From: Sporisorium sorghi | Lineage: Eukaryota > Basidiomycota > Ustilaginomycetes > Ustilaginales > Ustilaginaceae | Assembly (NCBI GenBank): GCA_023212695.1 | Contig: JALCCG010000286.1 | Span: forward strand, 1 to 26,673 | Direction: 5' to 3' | Length of the DNA: 26,673 nt | Part shown: piece after piece, positions 8,120 to 18,800 of the stretch | How the letters are laid out: each line of letters begins with the position of its first letter | How positions within the stretch are numbered: position 1 is the stretch's first letter | Program-made: the position numbers and the translations under genes | Notes under the pieces: generated by a model | Databases searched by the model: none | Seen by the model: only the letters and a program-made list of their open reading frames with translations | What the model was told of the DNA's origin: nothing

Positions 8120-8496
8120 TTGGTCAGCCCTATGCTCTGTCTTTTTTTGCTCGAGTGCAGTGTTGCAAGCAATGACAGGAATGCTGTTTCTGTGGTTAGT
8201 GTTCAAGTGGGCAGTCTCTCGTGCGATAGAAATTGAGCTGCCTTTTCTGAGAAGATCTGTGAGCAACGAGAAAAAAGCGAGTCGAGTCGAGTTGGAAAGG
8301 GTCGAAGAGCAGCGCAGCAGCACAACTCAGCGAAACATGTCAAAGCGTCAAACGTCGTCTGCCTATCTTCTTGACCTTGATCATCCCTATCTCCATCCTG
8401 CCTGGCTGCATCATCTTCATCGTTCCAGTACACCTTCGCAACACACCCCGGTCCTAGATAGCAGCAGCCGCAGTCGCTGTCACAACCCCCGCAACC
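8120..8496. other. Intergenic: SMG7-like 3' end and FRS1 leader
   Basis: A 377-base tandem-gene spacer. The first half should hold the 3'-UTR of the SMG7-like gene. The last ~130 bases before the FRS1 ATG are pyrimidine-rich like other leaders in this window. No further gene or clear regulatory motif was seen. Confidence 0.6.
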
Positions 8497-10401
8497 ATGC
8501 CTACCGTCGCCGTCGACAAGGAGCACTTTTACAAGGCGCTCGGGCGCACCTACACCACCCAAGAGTTCGACGAGCTCTGCTTCCAGTTCGGTATTGAGCT
8601 CGACGATGACACCACCGAGGAGGTCGCAAAGGCAGGACTCGGCGAGCGTGCTCAGCTCAAGATCGACATCCCCGCAAACAGGTACGATCTGCTCTGCCAT
8701 GAAGGTATCTCGCGCGCGCTCAACGTGTTCTTGGGCAACATCGCACAGCCTCAGCTCAAGCTCACCCAGCCGGAGAAGCTGATCGAGGTCAAGCTCAGCG
8801 AGGACGTTTCGCGCATCAGGCCGTACTTTGCCGGTGCCGTGTTGAGAAATGTCACCTTTACGCCGGAGAGCTATGCCAACTTTATCGATCTGCAGGACAA
8901 GCTGCACCAGAACCTGGCTCGTCGCAGAACGCTGGTCGCCATTGGCACACACGACCTCGACACGATCCAGGCTCCGTTCTCGTACGAGGCGCTTCCACCA
9001 AAAGACATCAAGTTCGCCCCGCTCAACAAGGAACACGAGTACGACGCTTCGCAGCTCATGGAGCTCTACGAGTCCGACAAGCACCTCTCGCGCTACCTGC
9101 ACATCATCCGCGACAGTCCCGTGTATCCGATTATCTACGACTCGAACCGACAAGTGCTCTCCATGCCGCCGATCATCAACTCGAACCACAGCAAGATCAC
9201 GCTCAACACGAAAAACGTCTTCATCGACACCACCGCCATCGACGAGACCAAATTGGGCATTGTGATCAACATCATCGTCGCCATGTTTTCGCAGTACTGC
9301 GCCGAGCCGTTCACGGTCGAGCCGGTGAAGGTCGTGTATCCGGATGGTCAAGTCAAAGTGACGCCGGATCTGAGCAACGTGAGGTTCCCGGCGTCGGTCG
9401 AGTACATCAACCGGTGCACGGGCTTGCAGCTGACGCCGGAGCAGATGATTGCGTACTTGCAAAAGATGGGTCATTCTGCCAGCGTTGACCCGGAGGCTCC
9501 GGCGGAGAAGCTGATCGTCGATGTGCCACCTACACGACCGGACATCCTGCACGAGTGCGATCTGATGGAAGACGTCGCGGTGGCGTTCGGCTTCGACAAC
9601 CTGCCCAAGACCTTCCCTGCGACCAACACTGTCGCAGCTCCCCTTCCCATCAACAAGCTGGCAGACATTGTGCGGCGCGAGTGCGCCTACTCCGGGTGGG
9701 TCGAGGTGCTGCCTCTCATTCTATGCTCTCACGATGAGAACTTCAGCTTCCTCAACCGCACCGACGACGGCAAGAGCGCCATCGTGCTCGAGAACCCCAA
9801 GACGGCCGAGTACCAAGTGGTGCGCACTACGCTGCTCGCGGGCCTGCTCAAGACGGTGCGCGAGAATCGCAAGCACGCTCTGCCGCTGCGCACGTTCGAG
9901 GTGTCGGACGTGGCGTTCAAGGACGCTGCTGAAACGGAGCGATGCGCGCGCAACGAGAGACACGTGGGTGCGGTGTACTGCGACAAGACGGCGAGTTTCG
10001 AGGTGGTTCATGGGCTGTTGGACCGGTTGATGCTGAGTCTGGCCATTCCGCGTATTGCCGGTAAGGAGGCGAGGGAGGAGAAGGGGTACTGGATCGAGGA
10101 GGCTGAGAGCGCGACGTTTTTCCCGGGGCGCGCGGCGACGATTCATCTGCGTCTGCCCAAGGAGACGTTCAACCCGGGCGCTGCGATCGATGCTAAGCCC
10201 GCTCCAGCAACAGCAGCGGGAGGCGCGCTCGAGACGGTCAAAGAGGCGCTGGAGAAAGTTCTGCCCGCTACCGCCTCGTCGAGCAGCGAAAGGGACCAGG
10301 TCGTCGGCCACATCGGCGTGCTCCACCCGCAAGTGCTCAAGAACTTCGCCATCGACTACCCCTGCTCCGCGCTCGAGTTCAACTTGCAGCCTTTCCTGTA
10401 G
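8497..10401 (+). CDS. FRS1: Phenylalanyl-tRNA synthetase beta subunit, cytosolic
   Basis: The 634-residue protein is the beta subunit of the cytosolic (alpha-beta)2 PheRS, which charges tRNA-Phe. It begins with the eukaryotic/archaeal-type N-terminus ([16 protein letters not shown]). The B1-like [11 protein letters not shown] motif lies at ~55-65, a B3/B4 editing-type region at ~110-280, and the B5 domain around [21 protein letters not shown] (345-365). The catalytic-core-like domain of the beta subunit follows from ~390, with [17 protein letters not shown] and [13 protein letters not shown]. The C-terminus ([14 protein letters not shown]...[10 protein letters not shown]) matches the family end. 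It is slightly longer than yeast Frs1 (~595) because of an Ala/Lys/Ser-rich insert at ~562-605. Kozak context is good (gcaaccATGc). No introns. Confidence 0.97.
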   Translation: MPTVAVDKEHFYKALGRTYTTQEFDELCFQFGIELDDDTTEEVAKAGLGERAQLKIDIPANRYDLLCHEGISRALNVFLGNIAQPQLKLTQPEKLIEVKLSEDVSRIRPYFAGAVLRNVTFTPESYANFIDLQDKLHQNLARRRTLVAIGTHDLDTIQAPFSYEALPPKDIKFAPLNKEHEYDASQLMELYESDKHLSRYLHIIRDSPVYPIIYDSNRQVLSMPPIINSNHSKITLNTKNVFIDTTAIDETKLGIVINIIVAMFSQYCAEPFTVEPVKVVYPDGQVKVTPDLSNVRFPASVEYINRCTGLQLTPEQMIAYLQKMGHSASVDPEAPAEKLIVDVPPTRPDILHECDLMEDVAVAFGFDNLPKTFPATNTVAAPLPINKLADIVRRECAYSGWVEVLPLILCSHDENFSFLNRTDDGKSAIVLENPKTAEYQVVRTTLLAGLLKTVRENRKHALPLRTFEVSDVAFKDAAETERCARNERHVGAVYCDKTASFEVVHGLLDRLMLSLAIPRIAGKEAREEKGYWIEEAESATFFPGRAATIHLRLPKETFNPGAAIDAKPAPATAAGGALETVKEALEKVLPATASSSSERDQVVGHIGVLHPQVLKNFAIDYPCSALEFNLQPFL

Positions 10402-10556
10402 AAGACCCAAGACGAGTTGCGAGCATGTATACAATGGTCACATTTACAAATCACACTGGTGTTCACGTCGCACATCCAAGCCGTGCTTTGACGCGCGAGA
10501 GCGTCGATTCGCTCGCTCTTCCGATGTGTCAACCCCTGAGACACAGAGATCGACAG

Positions 10557-10723
10557 AGCGTGAGAGCGTGAGAGCGTGAGAGCGTGAGAGCGTGAGAGCG
10601 TGAGAGCGTGAGAGCGTGAGAGCGTGAGAGCGTGAGAGCGTGAGAGGAGAGCGTGAGAGCGTGAGAGCGTGAGAGCGTGAGAGCGTGAGAGCGTGAGAGC
10701 GTGAGAGCGTGAGAGCGTGAGAG
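10557..10723. repeat. 8-bp minisatellite (TGAGAGCG)n, about 20 copies
   Basis: Ten perfect TGAGAGCG units run from 10561, preceded by a partial unit. One irregular 13-base unit (10641-10653) follows, then eight perfect units to 10717 and a partial unit to 10723. Since 8 is not a multiple of 3, all frames of the complement encode the same eight-residue cycle, which explains long spurious open frames here. Confidence 0.95.
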
Positions 10724-10794
10724 GCACAGAACACACAGTGCCAGGAGCGAGAGCGACGACACTTGAGACCACGAGTGAGGGCGACGACGCTTGA

Positions 10795-10833
10795 ATCCAC
10801 GACTGAGATCCACAACTGAGATTCACAAACGAG
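10795..10833. repeat. Degenerate 13-bp triplicate
   Basis: Three adjacent 13-base units share the pattern ATYCACRAMYGAG: atccacgactgag, atccacaactgag and attcacaaacgag. A looser copy precedes them near 10770. They follow the 8-bp array and may have arisen by the same slippage-prone process. Confidence 0.7.
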
Positions 10834-11230
10834 GGCCAGAAGCGAGAGCAGCAACGATGCAGACAAGCACAGCGACCCGCACACGAGAGGCACACAGACG
10901 ACAGCCTCGGACCAGAGCTCTCACACCATGAACCACCGATGGGATCCACACAAAGAAGAGCCACCGGCCAAAATCACCAACGAGAGTCACACCCGAGGCC
11001 GGAGACCGGGGCCACAGTCGAGCGGGCCACAGACAAGAGCCAGAATCGACATCTGGAGAAGAAAGAGAACCGAATCATTGCATTCTGACATGAAACCATT
11101 GAGTGAGAGTTGTTGCAGATGTTGAAACCCGTTGCATAGAACCAGAGAGGAAAGAGTCCACGAAAACCAAGGGGGGAAAGGGAAAAGGGGGAGTCCGGGC
11201 ACCGTTGAAGTACCCATTGCATCTAAACGT

Positions 11231-14200
11231 CTACACGTAATCCTCGACACCCCCGCACTCGCAAACAAGCACGCGATCGCCGAACGCATCGTCGATCCTA
11301 GCCACCGGCGGCCAGAACTTGGTCTTCCTGAGCTCCTTCACAGGATACACCGCGCGCTCGCGCGAGTACGGCCTGTCCCACTCCTGCTCCGTAATCGTCT
11401 GAATGGTATGCGGGGCGTTCTTGAGCAGGTTGTTATCCTTGGGCTGCTTGCCCTGGCGGATCTCCTCGACCTCTTGACGAATCGAGATAAACGCCTCGAT
11501 CAACCTGTCGATCTCTTGCAGCGACTCGGACTCGGTAATCTCGATGAGCAGACCCGTCGAGATCGGCCACGAACACGTCGGCGGGTGGAAGCCGTAATCG
11601 ATCAACCTCTTCGCGAAATCCATCACCTTCAGCCCGACATCCTCGAACTCGGCGACGTCGATGAGCAGCTCGTGCGCCACCCGACCCCGATCACCCGTGT
11701 ACTTGAGCTTATAGTGGTCCTTCAGGCGGTGCGCCACATAGTTGGCCGCGAGCAACGACGTCTCGGTCGACTTCTTGAGCCCGCCCCAGCCGAGCAACTT
11801 GATGTACGCCCATGCGATCGTCAAAATCGACGCCGACCCCCACGGCGCCGCGGAGATGGGGTCGATCGCCATCTCTCCTCCCGTCGACGCAAGCGGATGA
11901 CCCGGCAAGAACGGCGCCAGGTGCTCAGCGACACAGATGGGCCCCACGCCCGGCCCACCGCCTCCGTGCGGGATCGAGAACGTCTTGTGCAAGTTCAAGT
12001 GCGTCACGTCGGCGCCCATAATGGCCGGGTTAGTCAGCGCCACCTGCGCCTGCAAATTGGCACCATCCAGATAAACCTGGCCGCCGTTGTCGTGCACGAT
12101 CTGGAACGCCTCCTGGATATCCTTAAAGTAACAACCGGTCGTAGCAGGCTCGGTGATCATCGTAGCCGCAAGCTCGTTCTTGTGCAGCTCCGCCTTGCTC
12201 CTCAAATCCTCCAGATCAATCGAACCATCCGCCTTGGTCTTGACAGGCACCACCCGCATACCCGCCATGATCGCTGACGCCGGGTTGGTGCCGTGCGCCG
12301 AAGTTGGGATCAAGCACACGTCGCGCTTGCCCTCGCCCTTCGACTCGTGATACGCCCTGATCACCGACAAGCCCGCAAACTCACCCTGCGCACCCGAGTT
12401 GGGCTGCAGAGACACCGCAGGGAAACCCGTGATCAGACACAAGTCACGCTCGAGCTCGCGAATCAACACATCGTACCCCTGCGCCTGGTCCTCGGGCGCA
12501 AATGGATGCAGCTGCGAAAACTCTGGCTTGGAGATGAGCATCATGCTCGAGGTCGAGTTGAGCTTCATGGTGCAAGAGCCGAGCGGGATCATGGCATGCA
12601 CCAACGACAGATCCTTGGCCTGGAGCGAGTGGATGTAGCGCAGCATCTGCGTCTCGCTGCGGTGCGCCGAGAACACGGGCTGCTGGAGGAACTTGCTCGT
12701 ACGCGCAAAGTCCGGCACCTTTGGCAGGTTGCCCTCCTCCACTGCACCAGCGACCGGCGTCGAAATGGTAAGCGTCTTGGTCGAGCCCGCATCGAGCCCA
12801 ATGCGCGACGCAATGCCAATCAAGTCCTCAGGCTTGTACGGCACCTCGCCGGACTTGACTGGCTTGAGCGCATACGCAAACACGTTGAGCACGTCGGTGA
12901 GCTCCTCGATGCTGACCGTTTCGTCGAGCGTGATGCCGACGCGCGTGTCGCTGATCCTGCGCAGGTTGATCTGTGCCTTTTTAGCTTCTTCGTGGATGCG
13001 CACCGCACCGACGCCAGCCTTGGAGAGATCGATGGTGAGCGTGTCAAAGTAGGCGCCGTCGCGGTTAACAACGCGCACGCCGAGCTCGGTGAGCTCGTGC
13101 TTGAGCAGACGCGTGAGCGCATGCACCTTGGCCGCAATCCTGCGCAGCCCATCGGGGCCGTGGTAGACAGCATACATGGCCGACATATTGGCAAGCAGCG
13201 CCTGGGCAGTGCAGATGTTGGACGTGGCCTTTTCACGTCGAATGTGCTGCTCTCGCGTCTGCAGCGCAAGTCGGTACGCAGGCTCGCCACGAGCATCCTT
13301 GCTGAGACCCACAAGACGACCCGGAATCTTGCGCTTGATCGAGTCACGAACCGCAAAGAAGGCGGCGTGCGGACCACCGAATCCAGGGGGAACACCAAAG
13401 CGCGCAGCGTTGCCGAGCGCAATGTCGGCACCCCACTCGCCAGGAGGCTTGATCATGGTGAGCGCAAGCAAGTCCGTAGCAGCAATGACCATGCCGCCAA
13501 AGCCCTTGATCTCCTTTGCGAGCGCCTCCCAGTCGGTGATGCGACCGTCGACGTCGGGGTACTGGACGAGCGCACCGATGATGTCGTCGCGAGGAATCTG
13601 GTCGGCAGGAGGCAAGCGGTGGCCCTCTGGCGTTCGGAGGTCGGTGGCGACGACCTTGATACCGAAACCCTTGGCTCGCTGACGGAGCACGGCAAGCGTC
13701 TGGGGCAAGACGCCACGGTCGACGAGAAAGGTCTTTCGCTTGCTCTTGCTCTGACCGTAAGCGAGGATCATGGCCTCTGCCGCCGCGGTACCCTCGTCGA
13801 GCAGCGAGGCGTTGGCAAGGTCGAGGCCAGTGAGCGACTTGACCATGGTCTGGAAGTTGATGAGCGACTCGAGACGGCCCTGGGAGATCTCGGGCTGGTA
13901 AGGCGTGTAGCTGGTGTACCACGCCGGGTTTTCCAGAACATTGCGAAGAATGACGGGCGGCACAAGCGTGTTCTGGTAGCCCATGCCAATCAAACTTTTG
14001 TAGGGGCGGTTCATCTTGGCAATCGTCTCGGCACGCTGAGCCAGCTCGCTCTCCGAAAGCGGCTTGATCTGGTCGTAGAACGAAGCATCCTGAGCGAGAC
14101 GCACGCTGGGCGAGACCGTGTCAGCGACGAGCTGCTCCATCTCGGAGTATCCGAGTGCCTGGAGCATCTTGGCCGAATCCTGGTCGCGTGGGCCGACGTG

Positions 14201-14449
14201 ACGAGCCTCGAAGGTGTCGAGAGGCGCAAAGATCGACTTGGCGACGTGGTGTGCGCCAAGCTCCGGGGCGTTCTCTGTCGAGCTGAGCGTGGCCAGGCCT
14301 CGGCGCGCAGGCACAGCAGCAGCGGTGGCGGTGTGAAGACGAGCAGCGTTCGAAAGCAGAGTCAAACGCGAACTCGATGCCACGACCGTGCTTCGGATGG
14401 ACCGACCGGCGCCAACGCGCGATCGAGCCAGAAGCCAAGTGGCGATCAT
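11231..14449 (-). CDS. GCV2: Glycine dehydrogenase (decarboxylating), P-protein, mitochondrial
   Basis: The 1072-residue P-protein of the mitochondrial glycine cleavage system uses pyridoxal phosphate to decarboxylate glycine and pass the aminomethyl group to lipoyl-H-protein. The first ~60 residues are rich in Arg, Ser, Ala and Leu with few acidic residues, as expected of a mitochondrial targeting peptide. The N-terminal P domain starts at FEARHVGPRDQD and the C-terminal domain contains the PLP site NLHKTFSIPHGGGGPG with K822 as the Schiff-base lysine. Length is close to yeast Gcv2 (~1034). The reading frame is intact and intronless. The gene is convergent with FRS1 (829-base gap), and its promoter lies in the 1.4-kb gap to its right. 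Its partner subunits (T, H, L proteins) are not in this window. Confidence 0.98.
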   Translation of the reverse strand: MIATWLLARSRVGAGRSIRSTVVASSSRLTLLSNAARLHTATAAAVPARRGLATLSSTENAPELGAHHVAKSIFAPLDTFEARHVGPRDQDSAKMLQALGYSEMEQLVADTVSPSVRLAQDASFYDQIKPLSESELAQRAETIAKMNRPYKSLIGMGYQNTLVPPVILRNVLENPAWYTSYTPYQPEISQGRLESLINFQTMVKSLTGLDLANASLLDEGTAAAEAMILAYGQSKSKRKTFLVDRGVLPQTLAVLRQRAKGFGIKVVATDLRTPEGHRLPPADQIPRDDIIGALVQYPDVDGRITDWEALAKEIKGFGGMVIAATDLLALTMIKPPGEWGADIALGNAARFGVPPGFGGPHAAFFAVRDSIKRKIPGRLVGLSKDARGEPAYRLALQTREQHIRREKATSNICTAQALLANMSAMYAVYHGPDGLRRIAAKVHALTRLLKHELTELGVRVVNRDGAYFDTLTIDLSKAGVGAVRIHEEAKKAQINLRRISDTRVGITLDETVSIEELTDVLNVFAYALKPVKSGEVPYKPEDLIGIASRIGLDAGSTKTLTISTPVAGAVEEGNLPKVPDFARTSKFLQQPVFSAHRSETQMLRYIHSLQAKDLSLVHAMIPLGSCTMKLNSTSSMMLISKPEFSQLHPFAPEDQAQGYDVLIRELERDLCLITGFPAVSLQPNSGAQGEFAGLSVIRAYHESKGEGKRDVCLIPTSAHGTNPASAIMAGMRVVPVKTKADGSIDLEDLRSKAELHKNELAATMITEPATTGCYFKDIQEAFQIVHDNGGQVYLDGANLQAQVALTNPAIMGADVTHLNLHKTFSIPHGGGGPGVGPICVAEHLAPFLPGHPLASTGGEMAIDPISAAPWGSASILTIAWAYIKLLGWGGLKKSTETSLLAANYVAHRLKDHYKLKYTGDRGRVAHELLIDVAEFEDVGLKVMDFAKRLIDYGFHPPTCSWPISTGLLIEITESESLQEIDRLIEAFISIRQEVEEIRQGKQPKDNNLLKNAPHTIQTITEQEWDRPYSRERAVYPVKELRKTKFWPPVARIDDAFGDRVLVCECGGVEDYV

Positions 14450-14814
14450 GGCTTCGACACTATTTTGGAAACGAGGGACAAAAGAGGGGCGCGACTCGAC
14501 ACCTGTTCGGAATGCTTGACTGCTAGCTTAGCTTTGAGAACATGCCAAAGCAGTGGCAAGAGTCGACGACGGCGGAGGTGATGGTGGTGGCAAGGAGAGT
14601 GGGACCAGGCTCATCCAGCTCAAACTTGGAATGACTCCAGCAGCACATGATACGACGGACGCTCATCAATCTCGCTGTGTGTGCAGCAGCCCCCGCAAGC
14701 AGCTCTTGCACATGCAGTCGAGCACAAGTGAGAGCAGATTCGGGACCAATTGCAAGTCAGAGCTGCAAGGATAAGGCAAGGCGGCAGCAGCAGCAGCAGC
14801 AGCAGCAGCCGGTC

Positions 14815-14849
<35 letters not shown>

Positions 14850-15875
14850 GATGAGGCGCGCCGGCTAAGTGCAAGTGAAACCTCCCTTGGAGCGCGTGCC
14901 AACTGCCAAAAAAATTCATTTTCTTTTTTTCAACAGCCCACCACGACGGCATGCATGCAGGCAACACCGGCTGAGTTCCCACGAGCTGCTCTCTCCTCGA
15001 ATTCGCTCGAGATAAAGCTTTCTCCAACGCGAAAAACCGTCTTGCACGCTCTGCTGCGTCTGCGCGTTTCACACAGGTCTTCGGGAAACGTTCACGTAAC
15101 GGCTCGACTCTCATTCGCTGGAAGGCCATCACGCTCTTCTCGACCGTCCTCTTCCAACGCAGGACCGGCAGACGAGTCGACGCGATGAGACTTCTGCTCG
15201 AGACAGTGCCAAAAGCGGACCTGATGCAGCCGACCCCACCGGTGCGAGATTGTGAGAAGAAAGGTGGGACGAAATCTTATTCGATGGAAAAAAGAGCGGT
15301 TTACGCACCTCCTGCCTCTTTTAGTAACCGCACCTGCCTCTAATGGTAGGTCGTCCAGATGAAGATCTTCTTATCACTTTGAGACCCACGCTTCACGCTC
15401 CATTGTCCCCCGTGTGTAGCCGGTTCCTTTGCGCTTTCTGATCCGTCGCGATCGTGCGCTAGGCCAGTGCTGTCGTGCCGATGACTGATTCATAGCACAT
15501 CGTGTGTCGCATGACCCGACATGGACGTGGCGTGTGGTGAGAATGGTATGCCGTATCGTGGACGGCACTGCGCTACGCAGTGTTCCGAATCTGCACGAGC
15601 TCCAAACCGGCAAATCCGAAAGCGCACTGTTTCCCGCTTATTTCCTTCTCGTCAAGGGTCCAGCTGCCCTTTTTTGTGGCCTTCTTTTTCCATCAACTTT
15701 TTCTCGAGACGTTCGGTTCAGCGTGCCTGTTCGGAACACTCCGTTCGACATCAAAGCCGCTCACTTCGAAGCATGACAATCGAGCACTTGTCATCGTGTT
15801 TGCACTGATATGTTCCATAACGACACTCCTGACTGAAAACAGCATGATCACATCTAAGCTGGCCCCCCCCCCCCC
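14450..15875. other. 1.4-kb gene-free region upstream of GCV2 and downstream of CCZ1
   Basis: No supported gene. It holds (CAG)8 at 14785-14808 followed at once by T31 at 14818-14848, roughly 0.37 kb upstream of the GCV2 ATG, so on the GCV2 sense strand this is an A31 tract. A short imperfect direct repeat (CACCT..TGCCTCT) lies near 15307-15341, and a C13 run at 15863-15875 abuts the CCZ1 stop. Several 60-170-codon frames exist but are driven by homopolymers or lack any domain. It is longer than most spacers here, so an undetected non-coding RNA is possible. Confidence 0.55.
14785..14848. repeat. (CAG)8 next to T31 tract
   Basis: Eight CAG units (14785-14808) are separated by nine bases from an uninterrupted run of 31 T (14818-14848). 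The T run is a poly(dA:dT) promoter-type tract on the GCV2 side. Confidence 0.9.
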
Positions 15876-18800
15876 TCAAATGCCAAAGCTAGGATACTGA
15901 TTCGCCAACCTCCTCAGCTCGGTATCGCAATCCACAATGCTGATCTTCTTGCCCGCCAGAACCATGTACGTCTGGTTCGCACTCTTTCCACCCATTCGAC
16001 TCGCGGTCCACGTCTTGCCGTTGCTCGAGCGCGCAAAAGTCTCGACGACGCCGTGGCGCCTGAGCAGCTCGCGCGCCGCTACGCAGTGTGCCTCGGCGAC
16101 CACCTGCACGTCCTCCTCCATCTTTCCCGCCGCAGTGTCGTCGTCGAGCGAGGACTGAAACGTCAGCGACTTGCCGTCGAGGTGCAGGAAACGCACTGCT
16201 GCGCTGTCGTCCTGTCTGTCCGCTTTACCGGCGCGCGCGTGGTCGTTGAGCACACGCTGCAGCCGCCGCAGCACCTGCCACGCGTCGTCCAGTACGCCGT
16301 CCGCATCCAGCGTCGACCCCGCAGCAGCAGGCACGCGCTCGATCACCACCACAGTTAGCAGCCGCCGCGTCGTAAACCACACCCGATACTCGGCGCACTT
16401 GAACGGCTCCTTTTCAAGCTCTGCCACACTCTCATACGTGAGCGGCACGTCGCTCTCGCCGACGTAGCAGCGAAAGCTTTGGAAAGGCGCAGGCTGCTCA
16501 TAGCCCCACCCGTCGAGTTCAAAGTCGTGGTGCTCCGACTGAAGAGAGACGCCGCCCAGCGACGTGTCGAACGGTTGCTCGTCCGCGCTGCTGCTGAAGA
16601 TGCTCGCGGCGGTGGCGAGTTTGGGTGACGAGACCGCTTCCGAGCGCAGCGCTTTTGTGTTGTACCATGCTGCGGAGGTCACCGAGATCGAGGGGAACGC
16701 TTTGGCGCTTGCGCTGGTGCGGATTGATGCGGCGTCCGAGGCTCGTGTTTCGTTGGTGGGTGAGAGTGGATCGCTGTTCGGTGCTGTTTCCGCTGGTGTT
16801 GCCTCTGACTGTGTATCCAGCTTGAGCTTCGGTTTGACTTCTTGATCGGGCTCCGCGACTGCCTCGCTCGCGACGAGATCCGCACCAGAATCGTCCGGTA
16901 GCGGCACAGCTTCCGTCGTCGACAGCTCCTGAACGCTCTCATCCGCACCAAGCGCCTCCGCCAGTTCACTGACATCCACCTCGGGCTCGAGGATCGACAC
17001 CTTCGTGATCACGCTCGCATCCCCATCCGCACCGTTCGTGTCGAAAGATGCATCGGCGAAGCGATCCCTCTCTGAAACTTCCCCATCCTGCGCTGTCGGT
17101 TTGGAAGATGCGCTTGTACCCAACGTGTCAGCCTGGGCGTTCTGATGCGTGCTCGATGCTGATGCATTCGCGAGTCCGAGCGAAGCGCTGATGCCGCGGA
17201 ACGCCAATTCGGCGCCGTTCCACATCTTGCCTCCCGCCTCTTGGATCGGGATCGCATCCGCGAGTCGCTGCTGGAACAGCTGCAGCGGGCTCGAGGCTTC
17301 TGCTCCGTCGGTGTCGTCTGCCTTCTTGCTGCTGGCTGGCGCTTCGATGGGCGAAGACGACGAAGGTACAGCTGCATCGACAGCACTCGTATCCACGCCA
17401 CTGAGGTCAGCCGTAACCACTGAAGAGTCTGCAGCTTCTGGCTCGGCCACGACGTCAGCCGCCTCGCTTTGCGCCACAGCATCGCCGTTGCCTCGAAACC
17501 CGAGCTTGCCCAACCCACTCAAGACGCTGCCCCAATTCGACCACTTCGACGCCTCCGACGTGGTGGACGACGCGACGCTCGATGTGCTCACCGCACGCTG
17601 CTGCTGCACGACGGGCAAAGACACGACACGCCTCTTGCTCGTCCCTGTGGAAAGCAGACCGTTGCGCACGTCTCGCTTGCCGTTGCCGCTCGTGGATCCG
17701 CGTTCGCGTATCGCACCGGACGTGCCTCTCTTGCGACCATCGCTGGTGCTCGAGGCCGAAGCGGCTCTTATCAAATCGCGTTCCTTTTCGAGACCCGTGA
17801 GGTGGCTCACCACACGCCGGAGCAGCTCGGCCTTGGTTTGCGGGTCGATCTGCCCGAATCCATCTGCAGACGATGCGGTGTCCTGCTTGGAGTCTTTCGA
17901 TTTGCTGCGGTTTACGGAGCCGGACACGTCCCCGTCGTCGTGCTCGTCCTCCGAGTCGAAGCAGCCAGCATCGGTGGGTGGCCACAGCATCGACGTCTCT
18001 GACAAAATCGCCACATCTCGCTCGCCGTGCTTGCCCCGCTTGATCCTCTGCGCCGCCTCCGACTGCATCAGCTGCACCAGCTTTGCCCGAGGCGCTCTGG
18101 GGACCACGGGGAACCCCTCGACGCACTCGGTGAACAGGCTGCCGCGCTGAGCCGCATCCGCATTCGTCGCGAGCTCCAGGTCCCAGCTCCACGCCCAGAC
18201 GCTAAAGTACTTTTCCAGCGACCTCTCGAGTCCCGTCCTCCCCGCTTTTTGGGAGAGGATATGCGCGGGGCAGCCGTTGAGCAGCACCCAGTCGCTCCAT
18301 GCGCGCCGGATGCTCTCTTCCAGCCACACGTCTGGTAAGAGGGCGTCGTGGTGCTCCTTGACGGGTTTTGCGCGCGGATCTGTAGCTGGTCTTGTGGTGT
18401 AGGGGAGGTCGATGCTCGCATGCACCCAAATGCCCGGGTCGACTTCGACGAGGATCATCCGGCGCTTGCTCGAGTGCACGTTCCATGAGCGACTTTTAGG
18501 GTCGGACTCGCTTTCCGTGCGCCTGCTGGAGGTGCCGCTGGGTGTGGACACCATGCTGCAGAACTCGATCATACCTTTCGCCACACCGATCTGGCGCAGC
18601 ATGCGGTCTTTGAGCGCAGCACGTGCTCGACTGGTATAGAAGAGGATTTGAGCCGCTTCCCTCGCTGTCTCGCGTGCATCTTCGGCCTCGGCCTCGTCTT
18701 GAGCACCGGAATCTTGACCATCGTCGCATGGCCCGTTAGACCGCTTCTTCTTGGGCGGTTTGAGCGCAGGACAAAAGATAGTGAAGTACGATAGGGAGGC

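Larger units (their letters stand above)
10402..11230. other. Convergent intergenic region, purine-rich with tandem repeats
   Basis: The region lies between the 3' ends of FRS1 (+) and GCV2 (-). It contains the 8-bp minisatellite (10557-10723), a degenerate 13-bp triplicate (10795-10833), and then GA-rich sequence to about 11190, ending in A/G runs. No gene is supported. Minus-strand open frames here only translate the repeat into cyclic Ser-Arg-Ser-His-Ala-Leu-Thr-Leu peptides. Both transcription terminators must lie in this interval. Confidence 0.7.

Noticed and set aside
10557..10723. CRISPR-like array
   Set aside because: The units are contiguous 8-mers without spacers and the genome is eukaryotic, so it is a minisatellite.
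10356..10964. Minus-strand open frames encoding repeated Ser-Arg-Ser-His-Ala-Leu-Thr-Leu peptide
   Set aside because: They are produced by the 8-bp minisatellite, which is open in every frame of that strand and gives the same eight-residue cycle. There is no start context or domain to suggest a protein.
12293..14581. A 762-codon plus-strand open frame opposite GCV2, and a 381-codon one at 11132-12277
   Set aside because: Both are antisense shadows of the glycine decarboxylase gene and show no recognisable domains.
14620..15132. A 170-codon minus-strand open frame with Lys and Leu runs
   Set aside because: The Lys run is the T31 tract and the Leu run is the CAG repeat. The remainder has no similarity to any known family.
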